This document shows, in pieces, positions 34,301 to 46,097 of a stretch of 64,000 bases of DNA. Positions within the stretch are counted from its first letter, which is position 1. Each line of letters begins with the position of its first letter. The translations under genes and the position numbers were made by a program. The notes below the pieces were generated by a model. It was not told where the DNA came from, did no database searches, and saw only the letters and a list, made by a program, of their open reading frames with translations. The stretch comes from Rotaria socialis (Eukaryota > Rotifera > Eurotatoria > Philodinida > Philodinidae), in the NCBI GenBank assembly GCA_905331475.1, contig CAJNYU010003878.1, forward strand, positions 62,001-126,000. The letters run 5' to 3'.

Positions 34301-35401
34301 TTTACTCAATCTTTTTGAAGAAATGTTCAAAGTTTTAGCGCCTGGTAAATTTTTCTTTACTACAAGATTAAGATGATATGAAAATATACGCAAAATAAGT
34401 TATTCGCTCATTTTTATGTAGAAATCATCAATTTTTCTTTTTCCATCGTCACACGCTGTATATTTTTAGTATAACTCATTAGGTCTTCCCTGCCGATTTC
34501 CATTATCGTTTTCTTAGAGCGATATTAATTCTCGTCTCATTAAATCTTTGAAAAGAATTAGCAATTCCATTGAGACCTCGCTAAGTTATTAAATTACTAA
34601 CATGTCTACTTTTGAGAGACTCCTCTGGGGCTTTTGGATGTTATAGAGAACTCAATTAGATTTGGAATTTTCCAAAAAATAACTCAACGTTTGAAAACAT
34701 CACTGTTGTGTACACTATCAATAGACAATATACACGCCTTTCACGGATTATTTTTCAAATGCTATGCTGTGTTTACCGACAAAAACATAATTGAAAGCGG
34801 AATGGATTAGTCAAGAAAGTTTTTTCATTAGGTTAATTCAACTATATCAACTCGTCATATTCACCATTTTTCTCTTTCTTTCTGTATTCAACGATTCGAA
34901 ACATCTCAGTACTTTACATATGAAAGTTATCTGTTCAAAAGCAAAATATAGATCGCCAGTACCGTTAGAAAATAAAAAGTAACTTCAATTTTTTTTCTTC
35001 TTCTAAAGGTAGTCAATTTACTCGTTTGGCTAGTTGTCCATATTGCCATGAATATTCATTTATGGTAAGTGTTGATTTCTTTTTTTTTTTGTAGATTTAA
35101 AAAAACATGTTATAAATATTTAGGGCGAATGGACAACACCCAAAGAATTACAAGGTCTTAAAATAAAAATTTGCTCATCATGTGGACAAAATGTTGATAC
35201 AAATTATCTTATACAACCCAATGAAAATAAACGGCGAAGTAAAATTTAAAGTTTTATGACTTTTAATTTTCTAATTTTTCTCAATTAGATGAAGAACTTT
35301 TGAAAAAAATTCGAGAACGAAATGCTAAAACGAAAAAGAACGCCAATGTTACATTATCAACAACAACAAATGCAACTTATCTATGTTTACCATCTATCTA
35401 G
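31331..35401 (+). CDS. Roco-family LRR-Roc-COR GTPase
   Basis: Seven exons (31331-32534, 32589-33081, 33139-34140, 34202-34344, 35009-35064, 35124-35238, 35289-35401), 1041 residues. About ten leucine-rich repeats occupy roughly residues 70-340 (for example LEYFDISHNELNNLPIEIAL and LDVLDLSHNLFTQLPTL). A Roc GTPase follows: P-loop GCKNSGKSSLAY near 371, then a G3-like DFNG and a G4-like TCID. Next is COR-type sequence (LPVPYVKWESFTSHINKKYG, IGTSNRIVFLRPLWLGDLLS). The C-terminus has a four-cysteine zinc ribbon, SCPYCHEYSF ... KICSSCGQNV. No kinase domain, so it is closer to MFHAS1/MASL1-type Roco proteins than LRRK. The family signals as dimeric GTPases at membranes. G4 is weakly conserved, so nucleotide hydrolysis is uncertain. 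Confidence 0.85.
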
Positions 35402-38400
35402 TTCAACTTGATCTTTATTTATTGGTTTAGCCTAGATACTTGTAAACCACGCGATCATCCGAAAAAGGCCTTAACTTCCTCGTTAATCACATATAGTCGG
35501 CAAATGTAAAATCTGTCTTTATACAATTACTTCATATATGAAATTATATGCTAATCTAGATAGTTAGTTGAATAGACCGACCGCTCAACAAAAAAAGACA
35601 CAATTAATGCTCACAGAAACATTCATTATTGCTCATGCTCACGACAGGAAATCCTCTCTATTGCTTACTAGAACTTCAAAACAAATACAAATTTAAGCAT
35701 GTTCATACATCGAATTGAAAAGGGATTGAACCATCTCAGATGTATAGAATTCTATGTTGAAGATAATCTGTGTGGGTATCCATTGTATTTTCTATTCGTT
35801 CGTGTATATTCGACATAATGTCACGATCAGTAGAAAGTCTCATATAAAATAATTGCTTGAATAGATTTTTTGTAGGGTGATCACGTAGTCTATGAGTGCC
35901 TAAGTCGTTCGTTTTTTTCCTTTTAATACTTCTAAATAAATAATGATCTATATTGAATTATACTTTTATCAATTTACTTTTCAGAAGCAGATGAATATGT
36001 TCACATTTTTTGTATGAAAAATGAGCTCTTAAGAACCTTCAAGTTCATAGAAACTCTTCACTGTCAAAATCAACATGAAACTGGCATATTTTACGTAGGA
36101 AGCTTCTATTTATGCATATTACACGAAAAGAAAAGTCAATTTCATATCACGCGATTGCCTACTAAAGAAGAAAAAAAATTCATGTTAATATTGAACATCT
36201 TGTTAACATGCAAAAATAAATAGACGTCTAGAGCAGTGAATAGCCCATTGTCTCATGGCTATACGAAGAAAAAGAACAACCTAATAAAAACCCTATTCTG
36301 GTTACACATAGGTAAATTCATTCCATGCGCTATTTATTTCTAATCATTGCAGAGAAGCTTCAAAGATTTTTAGTCGAATGTATTAGATAAGTACCGCTAC
36401 ATATACTTGATAGTTACAAAGAAACGTTTACTGTAAAAGTTCACATCTGTCATTCATAATAATTGACAGTAAGCAAAAGTTACTGATGAAATATTTAGTA
36501 GTTTTTGTTAATGCGTACCTAATGATGTCGATTATACGACAACAGTTCTGTCATTTCGCTCGTCTGTCCAATTATAATCTATATGACTTACACGTTTTCT
36601 CGAGCATTGGTAACAATTGTGACACTTGTCACGCTAGTATATATGCTAATGACTTCCTATTACTTCTAAAATACTGCCAAAAGCAAGTAGGTAACATTTT
36701 TAGATATATTGACATTTGAAAAAACTTCCCTCATAAATATTCTTTTAGAGAATCTAGTTATAGACCAGTGGCGAACTAATCCTAATAGAAAATACAAGTT
36801 TTCATGTTGAAAATTTACAGTAAGAAATTTATTAACGTGTGAATTTTCATTTTTCATTTTTTTGTTTTGCTTATTTTATCTTTGTAATTCTGATTACTAT
36901 ACTATATCTTTGCCCATGATACTTTACCGAACTATATATGCATGAATGAATACATTTACTTGTGAATAATCCATTCATACACTAAACAATGGGCCATTAA
37001 CACATATAATTTAGGGGCATATTTCTTTTTAAAATGTTTACCCCTGTCTGATTCTCTTATACTTTAACGGCACTTAGGGAATGGAACTACGCTCGATTGA
37101 ATTAGTTTCTAATATAATGCTAATATAATTTTATCAGAAATTGTTCTCTATTTGAATTAACCACTGTCGATCTATTGGCTTCTATTTTTTTTTCTTGTAG
37201 TGCCTATTAATTGAGATAGATCGAAATTAGACTCTCGAGTATTCTTATTTCAAAGAAGAAAAAAACTACACTCGATTCAAATTGATATTTGATAGTATGT
37301 TATATTTCAGTTTATTTTAGGAAGCCAATTAAAAAAGCTGGCAAAATTATAGTGTTTTGCTACTGATTATTTATAGGATGGAACCTCGAATATAGAGCGA
37401 AGTGAATCACATTGTAAAAAGAAAACTGATAGACAAAGGACTAAATCACTTATGACAGGCAGTGTAAGCCCGAAGAAAAAAGAAAGAAACTGAATAGAGT
37501 TTGTAGTGGTATTATTTGTATACGAAAAAGAAAAGAATGAGAAATTTGGTAGAAAGTCAATGCATCAGTCGTTGTATTGTATGCATTATAGCAAAAACAA
37601 GAGTGAAAGGAACTAGAAGAGATTTTTTCTTTTCTCGACAGATATAATACTATTATCAATCTTATTTTGTGATCTCAATATTGATATATAGACATCTTTT
37701 TCTATATCTCTTCTTTTTCTTCTCCTTTACGAGTAAATCGAGAGAAAATGTATTGAATCCAACAGTTGCTTTTGCTTATGGGATCTCACTTCAATTATGA
37801 AGCTCGATAATCGGCCAGACAGCACACCATTGGCATGTTAGAATGTAATCAAGTGAGAAGCAACGCATAAGATCCACTCGTCCGTTATTATCATTTCGTC
37901 CAACAGATCTTTTCTCGTCAATGGCTTCGTCTCTGTAATGTTTCAAAACACCAAGAAAGGGAAATGTTATAATTTATATTCTAAGCTATTCAGACTTTTC
38001 TTCGGTTGCTTTGTTTCTACATATCATTGTACGTGAAAGGCAACAGAGAAAAACACGGCCTACAATGTACGAAGATGACGGGTGAGTTTTTTTTTATAAG
38101 AATACTAATTAAGTACGGTTTAAAACAGGGACGAATACGAGATACTATAGAACAGAATGACAGGTCTTGTCTAATGTAATAGAAAAATATGAAGAAACAT
38201 AGAAAATAGAGATAGAAGGAAGAGCAAACAATTGTTAATCTGTGCTATTGCCAAAAGCAAACTGGTACGTTTCATACTTGTCATAGTTCTTTTCTTTTTT
38301 AGTATTTCAAAGTTGTCATGCTAAAGCATCCAAGAGGAAGAGCGTGTGATCCACCTAAGGTATTACAAAACCGAACATTTGACATAATAGCGAATAGGAA

Positions 38401-38482
38401 GGATGTAAGGAAATGACTAGGCTTTGCGTGTTTCAAGTTTTATCAGTGTCATAGTTAACAACTACCCATATACATATCGAAG

Positions 38483-38562
38483 TAGAGAAGAAGAAGAAGA
38501 AGAAGAAGAAGAAGAAGACGAAGAAGAAGAAGACGAAGACGAAGAAGAAGAAGAAGAAGATG
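38483..38562. repeat. (GAA)n microsatellite
   Basis: About 80 bp of GAA units with occasional GAC. The open frame on the other strand (poly-F) is a by-product. Confidence 0.9.
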
Positions 38563-40692
38563 GATGAGGAACAAAATTTAGATCTCTTTTTATTAGGGAT
38601 CATGTGTAAAAGACACAGTACCAAAGAAAGACCAAGACAACCTAGAGACATTTTCTTTTCTTTTTTCAGTTAATCCTTTATCTGACAATAAAGACCTTAC
38701 ACGTAATACTAACATGCATTTGATAGCTTCACACTTTTTCGGCTTAGTATTCAAATGTAAGTAATTCTGAGTATGTTTATTTTATTGACCTAATATTTAA
38801 AATATGTGTCAAACTATTATTTTTTCCATTAAAACAATTTAAACCCTTTACGGATAATAAGATTGTAATAGAAACACAGAGAAATAGAACGAAAAATAAA
38901 TCAATTTAACGCATGATTTACAATTAATATTTGTATAAGATCACAGATACTTTAAAATGAACAAGTGGTTGCTAAGGAATAGTCCTTCATCATCTTATTT
39001 TAAAAATACTGCGCATTTCAACATAATTACGCAGCATTGTATTTTAATCAATCTAGAACTGTATACAGTTGAGCATTTCTTTTTCTTGTGTGCTGAAGTA
39101 AAAAAAGAATTCTAGGACTGTTTTTTTTAAGGAGTACTCAAATGAATGATGATGATAATGAATCTTGCAAATTCATAGATTTTTAAAGAAGAAGGAGCAA
39201 GAAAATAGGTCATAATGGCTCCCAAATCTTTGAAGATTGCTTTTCACTTCACATAAGTACTTCTCTGTGTATTTGTAATTTCACTATCAACTAGGCTATA
39301 TTGTGGTTTTAAGAATGTAGACTTGGAGTAGCAAAAAAAAACAACAATTTGTAATTTTTCTTCTTTTTTTTTCTTCTTCCGCTATATTACTCTACTGCTA
39401 ATCTTTCTAAAGGCAAAAATTATTTCCGCAGATCTCTTTACAGCTTTTATTGTAATGGGAAGGTAAAAAAACATCATTCACACAGACAACGAATTGATGT
39501 GAGTATTTGATTTTATTATTTTTTGTCTACTTTGAGTTAATTCATTCGAAACGAAAACTAGCATGTTTGTTTTGACTAATAATTAACCTAGAGATAGATG
39601 ATTTATTTTTCTTTCATTTTCTTTTCGATTTCCACGTTGACATGTTCGAAATCAAAATCTAATTACAACAAAACTAGACAAGATCACTTATTCTATTCGT
39701 TTTCTTGTATTTACATGTCAGCTATTTAGATATGTTAATTACACATAAACACAAATCAAAAGAGTATTACAGAGGCGGAATTCAAATGACCTCAGATGAA
39801 TCTATAGAAAATAAATAATCAAACAAAAATATTATGATTCGTTATCACAAGATATTATCAATGTGCTTATGTGTAAACTTTTGTAACTCTTCTCGTTTGA
39901 TTCAGCTAAGCTGTTTCCTTTTTCTTCTTGTTTGTTCTGCGCACTATCATGTGTTATCCTTCATCATTAATGTTATTGTTAAGGTTAGAATTTGAAATAA
40001 TATCAATCTATGACAAGTCTATTTATATCGCGAAAAGAAAAAAAAACGAGACATTGACTTTATTTTAAAAATATAAAAAGAAATAGGCGTGTACTCATTT
40101 AACAATCTGACTCGAATACTGTATGCATGTTATATAAACGTATTTTCTGTTGAGGAGGAGATTATTCAAGAAGAATTGTACTTTGCTATAATCTATAGCC
40201 TATAAACATAACATGCATGGATCGAATCGGGTCTATTATTAGAACCTTGTTAATAATACCCAATCAAATATAGGTGACGATATATGTTTCTAATAATTAA
40301 TCACAATATAACTGCATGTGTCACTAGACAAATACTATCTATCTTTTGTTTTGATATATTTTAGTGTTATTTTATAGTATATTTGTTATCCCTAGACAAA
40401 TTATTTTTCTCTTCTATTGTTAATCTATCATCTATGATCACACTATCCTTTTTTTCTTTCCCAATTTTCTGTAGCCACTTGAATAACAAGTACTTATCTT
40501 CGTCTTCTTTACATGATGATGTGTTCTATGTTCTCATGCGCCAGAAATTTTCATGCGTATAAATATAAGACGTATACTGTCAAATTTTTTATCTTATGTA
40601 TTATGAGCTTTCGAAGAGATCATACCCTAGAAAAAAAATCGATGTGTTTTCTTTTGAATAAATTATTCAATATGAGCATTCAGTACTGTTAA

Positions 40693-40698
<6 letters not shown>

Positions 40699-40739
<41 letters not shown>
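40699..40739. repeat. (AG)n microsatellite
   Basis: About 20 uninterrupted AG units. Confidence 0.95.
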
Positions 40740-40743
<4 letters not shown>

Positions 40744-41729
40744 AGCTAGATTTCCTCTGCTTCTTCTTCATCTTGTTCTTTTTCTTCGCCTGTTTTCTGT
40801 TTTTAGGAAAGACATCAAACGTCAGATTTACTAAAGGAGAACCATCCAATGAAATACCTTCTGTATCTTTTGAATATTTCATTAATCATAAGTACGTTAT
40901 AGAACATCACTGTTTTATCTTATTAGTGAAAAAGAATTCTTAGGGTAAATTGTTGAATTTTGCTTTTAAGTTATTAAAAAGAAATAATAATCAGAATTTA
41001 GCTGGCTAGTTTTGTTGCAGCAAAGCAGTAGACTAGGTTTTTTCTTTATTTGTAATGTAAACCTGATCATGTTTGACATGCTATCGATGTGAAAGAATTT
41101 CATATGGTATACTAATATATAGTCAATATTATTGGACATAAAGCGACTGCTTTTTTAAAATTATATATGCACGTTGCTTTATATTTTTCGATGACATGAA
41201 ATAAATCTTTGATTAATTATCCACATCCGGAAACAACATACATGTAAATGTATCTATTTAGGTAGTGAGAAGAAGTAGAGAAAAAAAAAACCGTAAATTG
41301 TTTTTTATTAATATTTAGATCGTGTGAGTCTCTGATAGTTGATGATTTTCAATTATTTTTTTCTCTTTATCAACCATCATTCAGCTATCGTTTTGTTCTT
41401 GTATAGTTGATGACGTTGCTTGACGCGTGTTTTGTTTTTTGATTGTCATCATATTAGGAACAACTATTCAATACTATAGTGAACCTATTTATTTTCTCTA
41501 GTCTTAATTCTAGTATATTGAGTGGTATTGATGCTGAAATTTTGACTTAGTTGTCTAACAATAGAGATATAATAAGACGGAAGAGATTTGAGTAGAATCT
41601 ATGAAAGAACTGCGATTTTTCTTTTGTTTTCTTTTTAATAATAAAATTGATTTTTGATCTAGACGATGGTTTGATTTTCCTCAGAGTAATTATACAATAA
41701 GTCTGTTATATCCAATCGATTTTGACACT

Positions 41730-43267
41730 ATGGCTTTCGAATTTAATCAAACATCATCAACAATTGAAACCAATCGTGCTACTTCTGGAGGACATGATAT
41801 ACAATGGTATCCGTTTGCTCCGGGTCAATGTCCGCCAACGTATAGTATAATTTTACAAGGATTTTGTGCACCATTAATTATTATTATATCAACTGTGCTA
41901 AATTCTTTAATTGGTGTTGTTTTACTTCAAAAACACCTACGTTCACCCACTAACATTCTTCTATTAGCTATTGCACTTTATGATACATTGACAGGCCTAT
42001 TCCCTTTTCCATCTTATATATTCCTGTTTACGTTTCGACAATGCAATGATTATATGCCATACAATTACGGATGGTTTCATCGAATTTGTTATGATGTACT
42101 GCCATTTATATTTCATACTTGTTCTATATGGGTAAATTATACTCTTTGTATACATATGTATATAGCTTCATTATATAATCTATATTCATTACATATTTTA
42201 GGCAACTGTCGTATTAGCTATTCAACGTTACGTTTATGTATGTTATTCCGAAAAGGCCAAAAAATGGTGTACTGTACCCATGGCACTAAAAGCAATTGCA
42301 TGTGTTAATATTTTAGCAGTTATTGTAGCCATACCTATGTTTATCGAAGGTACATTTCAAGTCAAATCAGTTCAATCATTGACGGATCCAAGCAAAATTT
42401 TCAATGCATGTACTGTTATAGATTATTCAGAAGATCCTAACTATAGAACATTATTTTCAATCTATTCACTTCTTCGTGCTCTATTAATTAATGTTGGTCC
42501 ATGCACAATACTTGTTATATTAAATGCTATCTTAGTTGCGCGTATGAAAGAAGCTAAAAAAAATCGAGAGAAACTAATACGACGACGTAGTTATGAATCT
42601 AAAACACAAGAACAATCAAATGTTACACTGATGCTTGTATGTAACAAGATGATTATTAGAATAGACGACGAGAAAAAAATACTTCTTTGTTTTAAATATC
42701 TTTTTATGATTTTAGGTTATTGTGGTAACAATGTTTTTAATTGTCGAAATACCCATGGCTCTTTATTTAATTACATCCGGCATATTAAGAGCAGTAAAAT
42801 CGAACTTTCTACGTGACTTTTTAGATATCGCTGTACAAATTTTAAATTTTGCTGTCTTACTATCGTATCCAATAAATTTTTTTATTTATTGTCGCATGTC
42901 AAGAGCATTTCGAGATGCATTTACAAAACTTATATGTCCATCGTTTCTAAGAATACGACAGGAACGTTTACAATCTGTTGCAACACCGTTAATTACAAAA
43001 AAAGGTGGTACAATGACAACTGTTGATCAATTGGAACTTAATCGTACAAGTGTAAAATTGAACACATTACACGTTGAAACAGCCCCGTCATCATCTGTGA
43101 TATGTAATTCTACGTCGAATAAAACATGTATGTCATCATGTAATTCGTTAAGTCAGCGGATTAGCAATGACATGAAAAAGACTTCAATTGGATCTTTAGG
43201 AAAGCCAAATGTTTCATTCGGTGAAGATATTAATCAATTAAATAATAAAAACTTTATGGATTTGTAA
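41730..43267 (+). CDS. Rhodopsin-family peptide GPCR, sex-peptide/MIP-receptor-like
   Basis: Three exons (41730-42131, 42202-42636, 42716-43267) give 462 residues. Seven hydrophobic helices are visible, the first LIIIISTVLNSLIGVVLL, the second NILLLAIALYDTLTGLFP. The TM3 end reads TVVLAIQRYVYVCYSEKAKK followed by WCTVP. The QRY triplet in place of DRY with YVCxxxxAxxWCT is characteristic of the insect sex peptide receptor/myoinhibitory peptide receptor group. TM7 has YPINFFIYC in place of NPxxY. The N-terminus has N-glycosylation sites (FNQTS); ICL3 is basic (KEAKKNREKLIRRRSYE); the tail is long and Ser/Thr-rich. It would couple a neuropeptide to G proteins at the plasma membrane. The peptide is unknown. 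Confidence 0.8.
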
Positions 43268-43736
43268 AAGAAAGAAAACTTTTTTTTTCTTTTTTGCTGT
43301 GCATTATGATTTAAAAACTAAAATAACATACTAAACAGTACTGTTCGACCATTGAAAAATGGAAATTTTCTTGTTATTGAATAATTTATTCTTATCAAAA
43401 TAATGTACGAAGTTTTTGATACAGCTCATACGATATTATCTTAGTCAAGTATATTTGTTTTGTTTCGTTTTTGTTTTTATTTTGAAAATGATAACGAAAA
43501 TATTTAGTTTATCTCAAATTTATCTAGTATCATTAAAACTAGGTAATCTAATACATAGAATATTGAGCGATCCTATCTTTAAGCTGTAATTTTCTCTCAA
43601 TTTGCAATGACGTCAATGCTAGTAATATGATCTATAAAAAGACATCTTGAAATATACATATATATATATATAACACAATCAAACGGAATAATTTAATTTC
43701 ATACAATTCATTACTTTCTATTTCTTCATTAACACT

Positions 43737-44030
43737 ATGAAAAACAATCAGTTCGCTTTGATTCTATTGGTATTCTTATTATTAGTATGGCATTCAGCTG
43801 CCATTGCGAATATTGGTGCTATTTACTGCATGCAAGAAGTGAATAACAAAGTAGTCGATGCTTGTCGTAATATAGATCTCAATGGAGACGGGTTTGATGA
43901 TATCCTTATAACTTCTGGCATACCAAATGGTAAAGCTTATGCTGAATTAATTAATTTGAAAGGCAATGGATTTTGCGTAAAACGTCAAATTTTTGCTTAC
44001 AATTTAATAAATGATATTCCTCCATGTTAA
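43737..44030 (+). CDS. Small secreted protein with a DxNxDGxxD motif
   Basis: Single exon, 97 residues. A clear signal peptide (FALILLVFLLLVWHSAAIA) is followed by a mature chain of about 75 residues with four cysteines. It contains CRNIDLNGDGFDDILITSG, a calcium-loop-like D-x-N-x-D-G-x-x-D as found in FG-GAP/VCBS and EF-hand-like repeats; only one copy is present. A 5' TATATATATATA stretch lies about 75 bp upstream and AATAAA occurs 65 bp after the stop. No family recognised. Confidence 0.6.
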   Translation: MKNNQFALILLVFLLLVWHSAAIANIGAIYCMQEVNNKVVDACRNIDLNGDGFDDILITSGIPNGKAYAELINLKGNGFCVKRQIFAYNLINDIPPC

Positions 44031-46097
44031 AATTGACTCTGTTAAAATTGACAGCGAAAAATATGATAAAACAATTTTGCTATTTTTCTTTTTGAAAATA
44101 AAATCTAAACATTTACAATTTTCTCTTCGATTCGATAAATAGTTGTCATCGTCATCGTTCATGCTCAATCAGTGACTGAATTGCTTTCGATTGATGTCCG
44201 AATTATAAATAAGATTTGCATGATTAAACTTATTTGGTTATAATTATTTACTATGAAAAGCAGCTAACGCGTAAAAACAATAAAAAGTTATATTGCGTAA
44301 ATAATGTTAGAATTTGATTAAGATGTAATACAAAAGAAAAATTAATATAAATTTGAGAAAATATTTTAACGGGTGCATTGAAAATTTGTGAACATTGTCT
44401 TAATTCATTTATAACTATTCGTTAAAGCATTCTAGATAAATGTAAGATACTAAGTAAAGAATTGAGAAATTTTTTTGATGAATAATGAACCAATCTATGA
44501 GAAACTTAGACGAAAAACAAAAAACAATTTTTTTATTGAGCAAAAGACGTTAATAGTGACGATTTGATTATCGAGGGGATTGTGCTCTAGTTAATATTTA
44601 TATATGGGCAAAATCATTTGTTAGCGACGTGATTTCGTAAAATTCAAATATCTATATCTCGAAATAGTGAACTTTTCTAGACTTGATTTTTAAAATATTA
44701 TATGGATCTTAAGTGACTCTAGATATCCTGCAGAAATCAGTACTAGGGAACTTTGTTGATAGGAGTTATCTGGAAAAAAACAGTCGTTAGCGACGTTACC
44801 CAAAAAAGGACACGGATTTTCACTTTACAGACTTCAGTTTAAAAAACTCCAAACTGCCACATAATTTTAGAAAACTAAATTCGATATCCAGTAGACACCA
44901 GCTCGGACTACAACATACGCATGCAATGTTTTCTTCAACATGTCTAGATTTTTCTGTCAAACGTATGAATTTTTCGTTGGCGACGTGACAATTTTGTTAG
45001 CGACACGATGAAGTACGAATACACTACCGAAAAGATATTTTCATAATCGAACAAAAAGTTTGGAAAAGATTTCAAATCGGACAAATCCTTGCTCAGAGTT
45101 CAGGGATTATAATAACATAACAGGATTTGTTTCTACTCTTGATTGCTTATTTATAGAGCCAGTTTTTCCGAGGAAATTTTTTGGAATTCAATCTGGCTGA
45201 AAATTTTACCATAGATGCAGCTTGGACTCTGGAGTCTATTCTGATTTTTTCAGACTTTTTTCTCATACCGTTTCAGAAAAATCACTAATTACTTATTGAT
45301 TAATTAATTAATTAATAATTAATAAATAGTCATGTGAAAGAGCAAAGAGCTTCACATAAGTCAATGATAAAAGAAATTATTCAAAAAGAAAGCCTGTGTG
45401 GAGAATAAGAATCGAAAGAAGGGGGCATATGTCCCCTTTTTGCCTGATTTTGCCATATATATATATGTTACTATGTCTTCAGAGAAATTGTTTTTTTGCT
45501 CTTGATTACTATCGTTATTGTTGAAAAACTGATAATCTGATTAAAACTCATTTGCATATGCAAATCCCTTTTCAGACAATAGTCATCAGTTTATTTGTAG
45601 AAGCGCTATATTTTTAATTATCTGATTACATTTTCTCAAGATTTGTTTTCATTTTAGACAATAGATACTGCTAGACGTCCTTAACACTTTTGTGGATAGA
45701 TAATGTCTAATTATTCATCGCCTTGTCAAGCAATTTTTACAGATACAGAAAGATACTCTCATCACTACTGAAAAAAGAAGAAGATTCCAGGAGTTTATTT
45801 TTAGAAAGAAAATCAAAGTCTCTGACATTGATTCACATTTTATTGCAGCTGAAATATTATTAGCAAGGGCAAAGATAATAGATAAATTCTATCAAGAAAT
45901 TATAGGTCAACAATTTTTTATCAAACCTCTCATGGAGAAATACATTCGAACTTACTGAACTCACATCCGGGAAGAACAAAAAACTTAGATCATTGTCTAT
46001 GGATTTATATTCATCTAGAATGCTTCCAAACAGTAGAATTTTTTCCGGAAAACTTTCAATGCATTCGTTAATGATCTCTAGTTTTTTTGTTTTTGTT
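44031..46097. other. No supported gene; dispersed GTTAGCGACGT motif
   Basis: Non-coding. Between 44620 and 45010 the word GTTAGCGACGTGA or a close variant occurs four times at irregular spacing (about 44622, 44784, 44972, 44994). At 45423-45440 lies a near-palindrome, GGGGGCATATGTCCCC. (TTAA)n at 45298-45325. Confidence 0.4.

Larger units (their letters stand above)
35402..41729. other. 6.3-kb gene-free interval
   Basis: The longest region without a gene I can support. Open frames of 60-80 codons (36014, 36486, 37450, 38433, 40667) follow microsatellites or lack codon bias. Contains (GAA)n and (GA)n arrays listed separately. Distal exons or regulatory DNA of the downstream receptor gene are possible. 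Confidence 0.45.

Noticed and set aside
36486-36719. 77-codon open frame
   Set aside because: No homology, no splice context, no signal peptide or other feature convincing enough in A+T-rich DNA.
38433-38651. 72-codon poly-phenylalanine open frame
   Set aside because: Read-through of the (GAA)n microsatellite.
40667-40882. 71-codon open frame ending in an LS repeat
   Set aside because: Read-through of the (AG)n microsatellite.
45423-45440. GGGGGCATATGTCCCC as a terminator or operator
   Set aside because: Isolated near-palindrome with no neighbouring gene end; no basis for a functional call.
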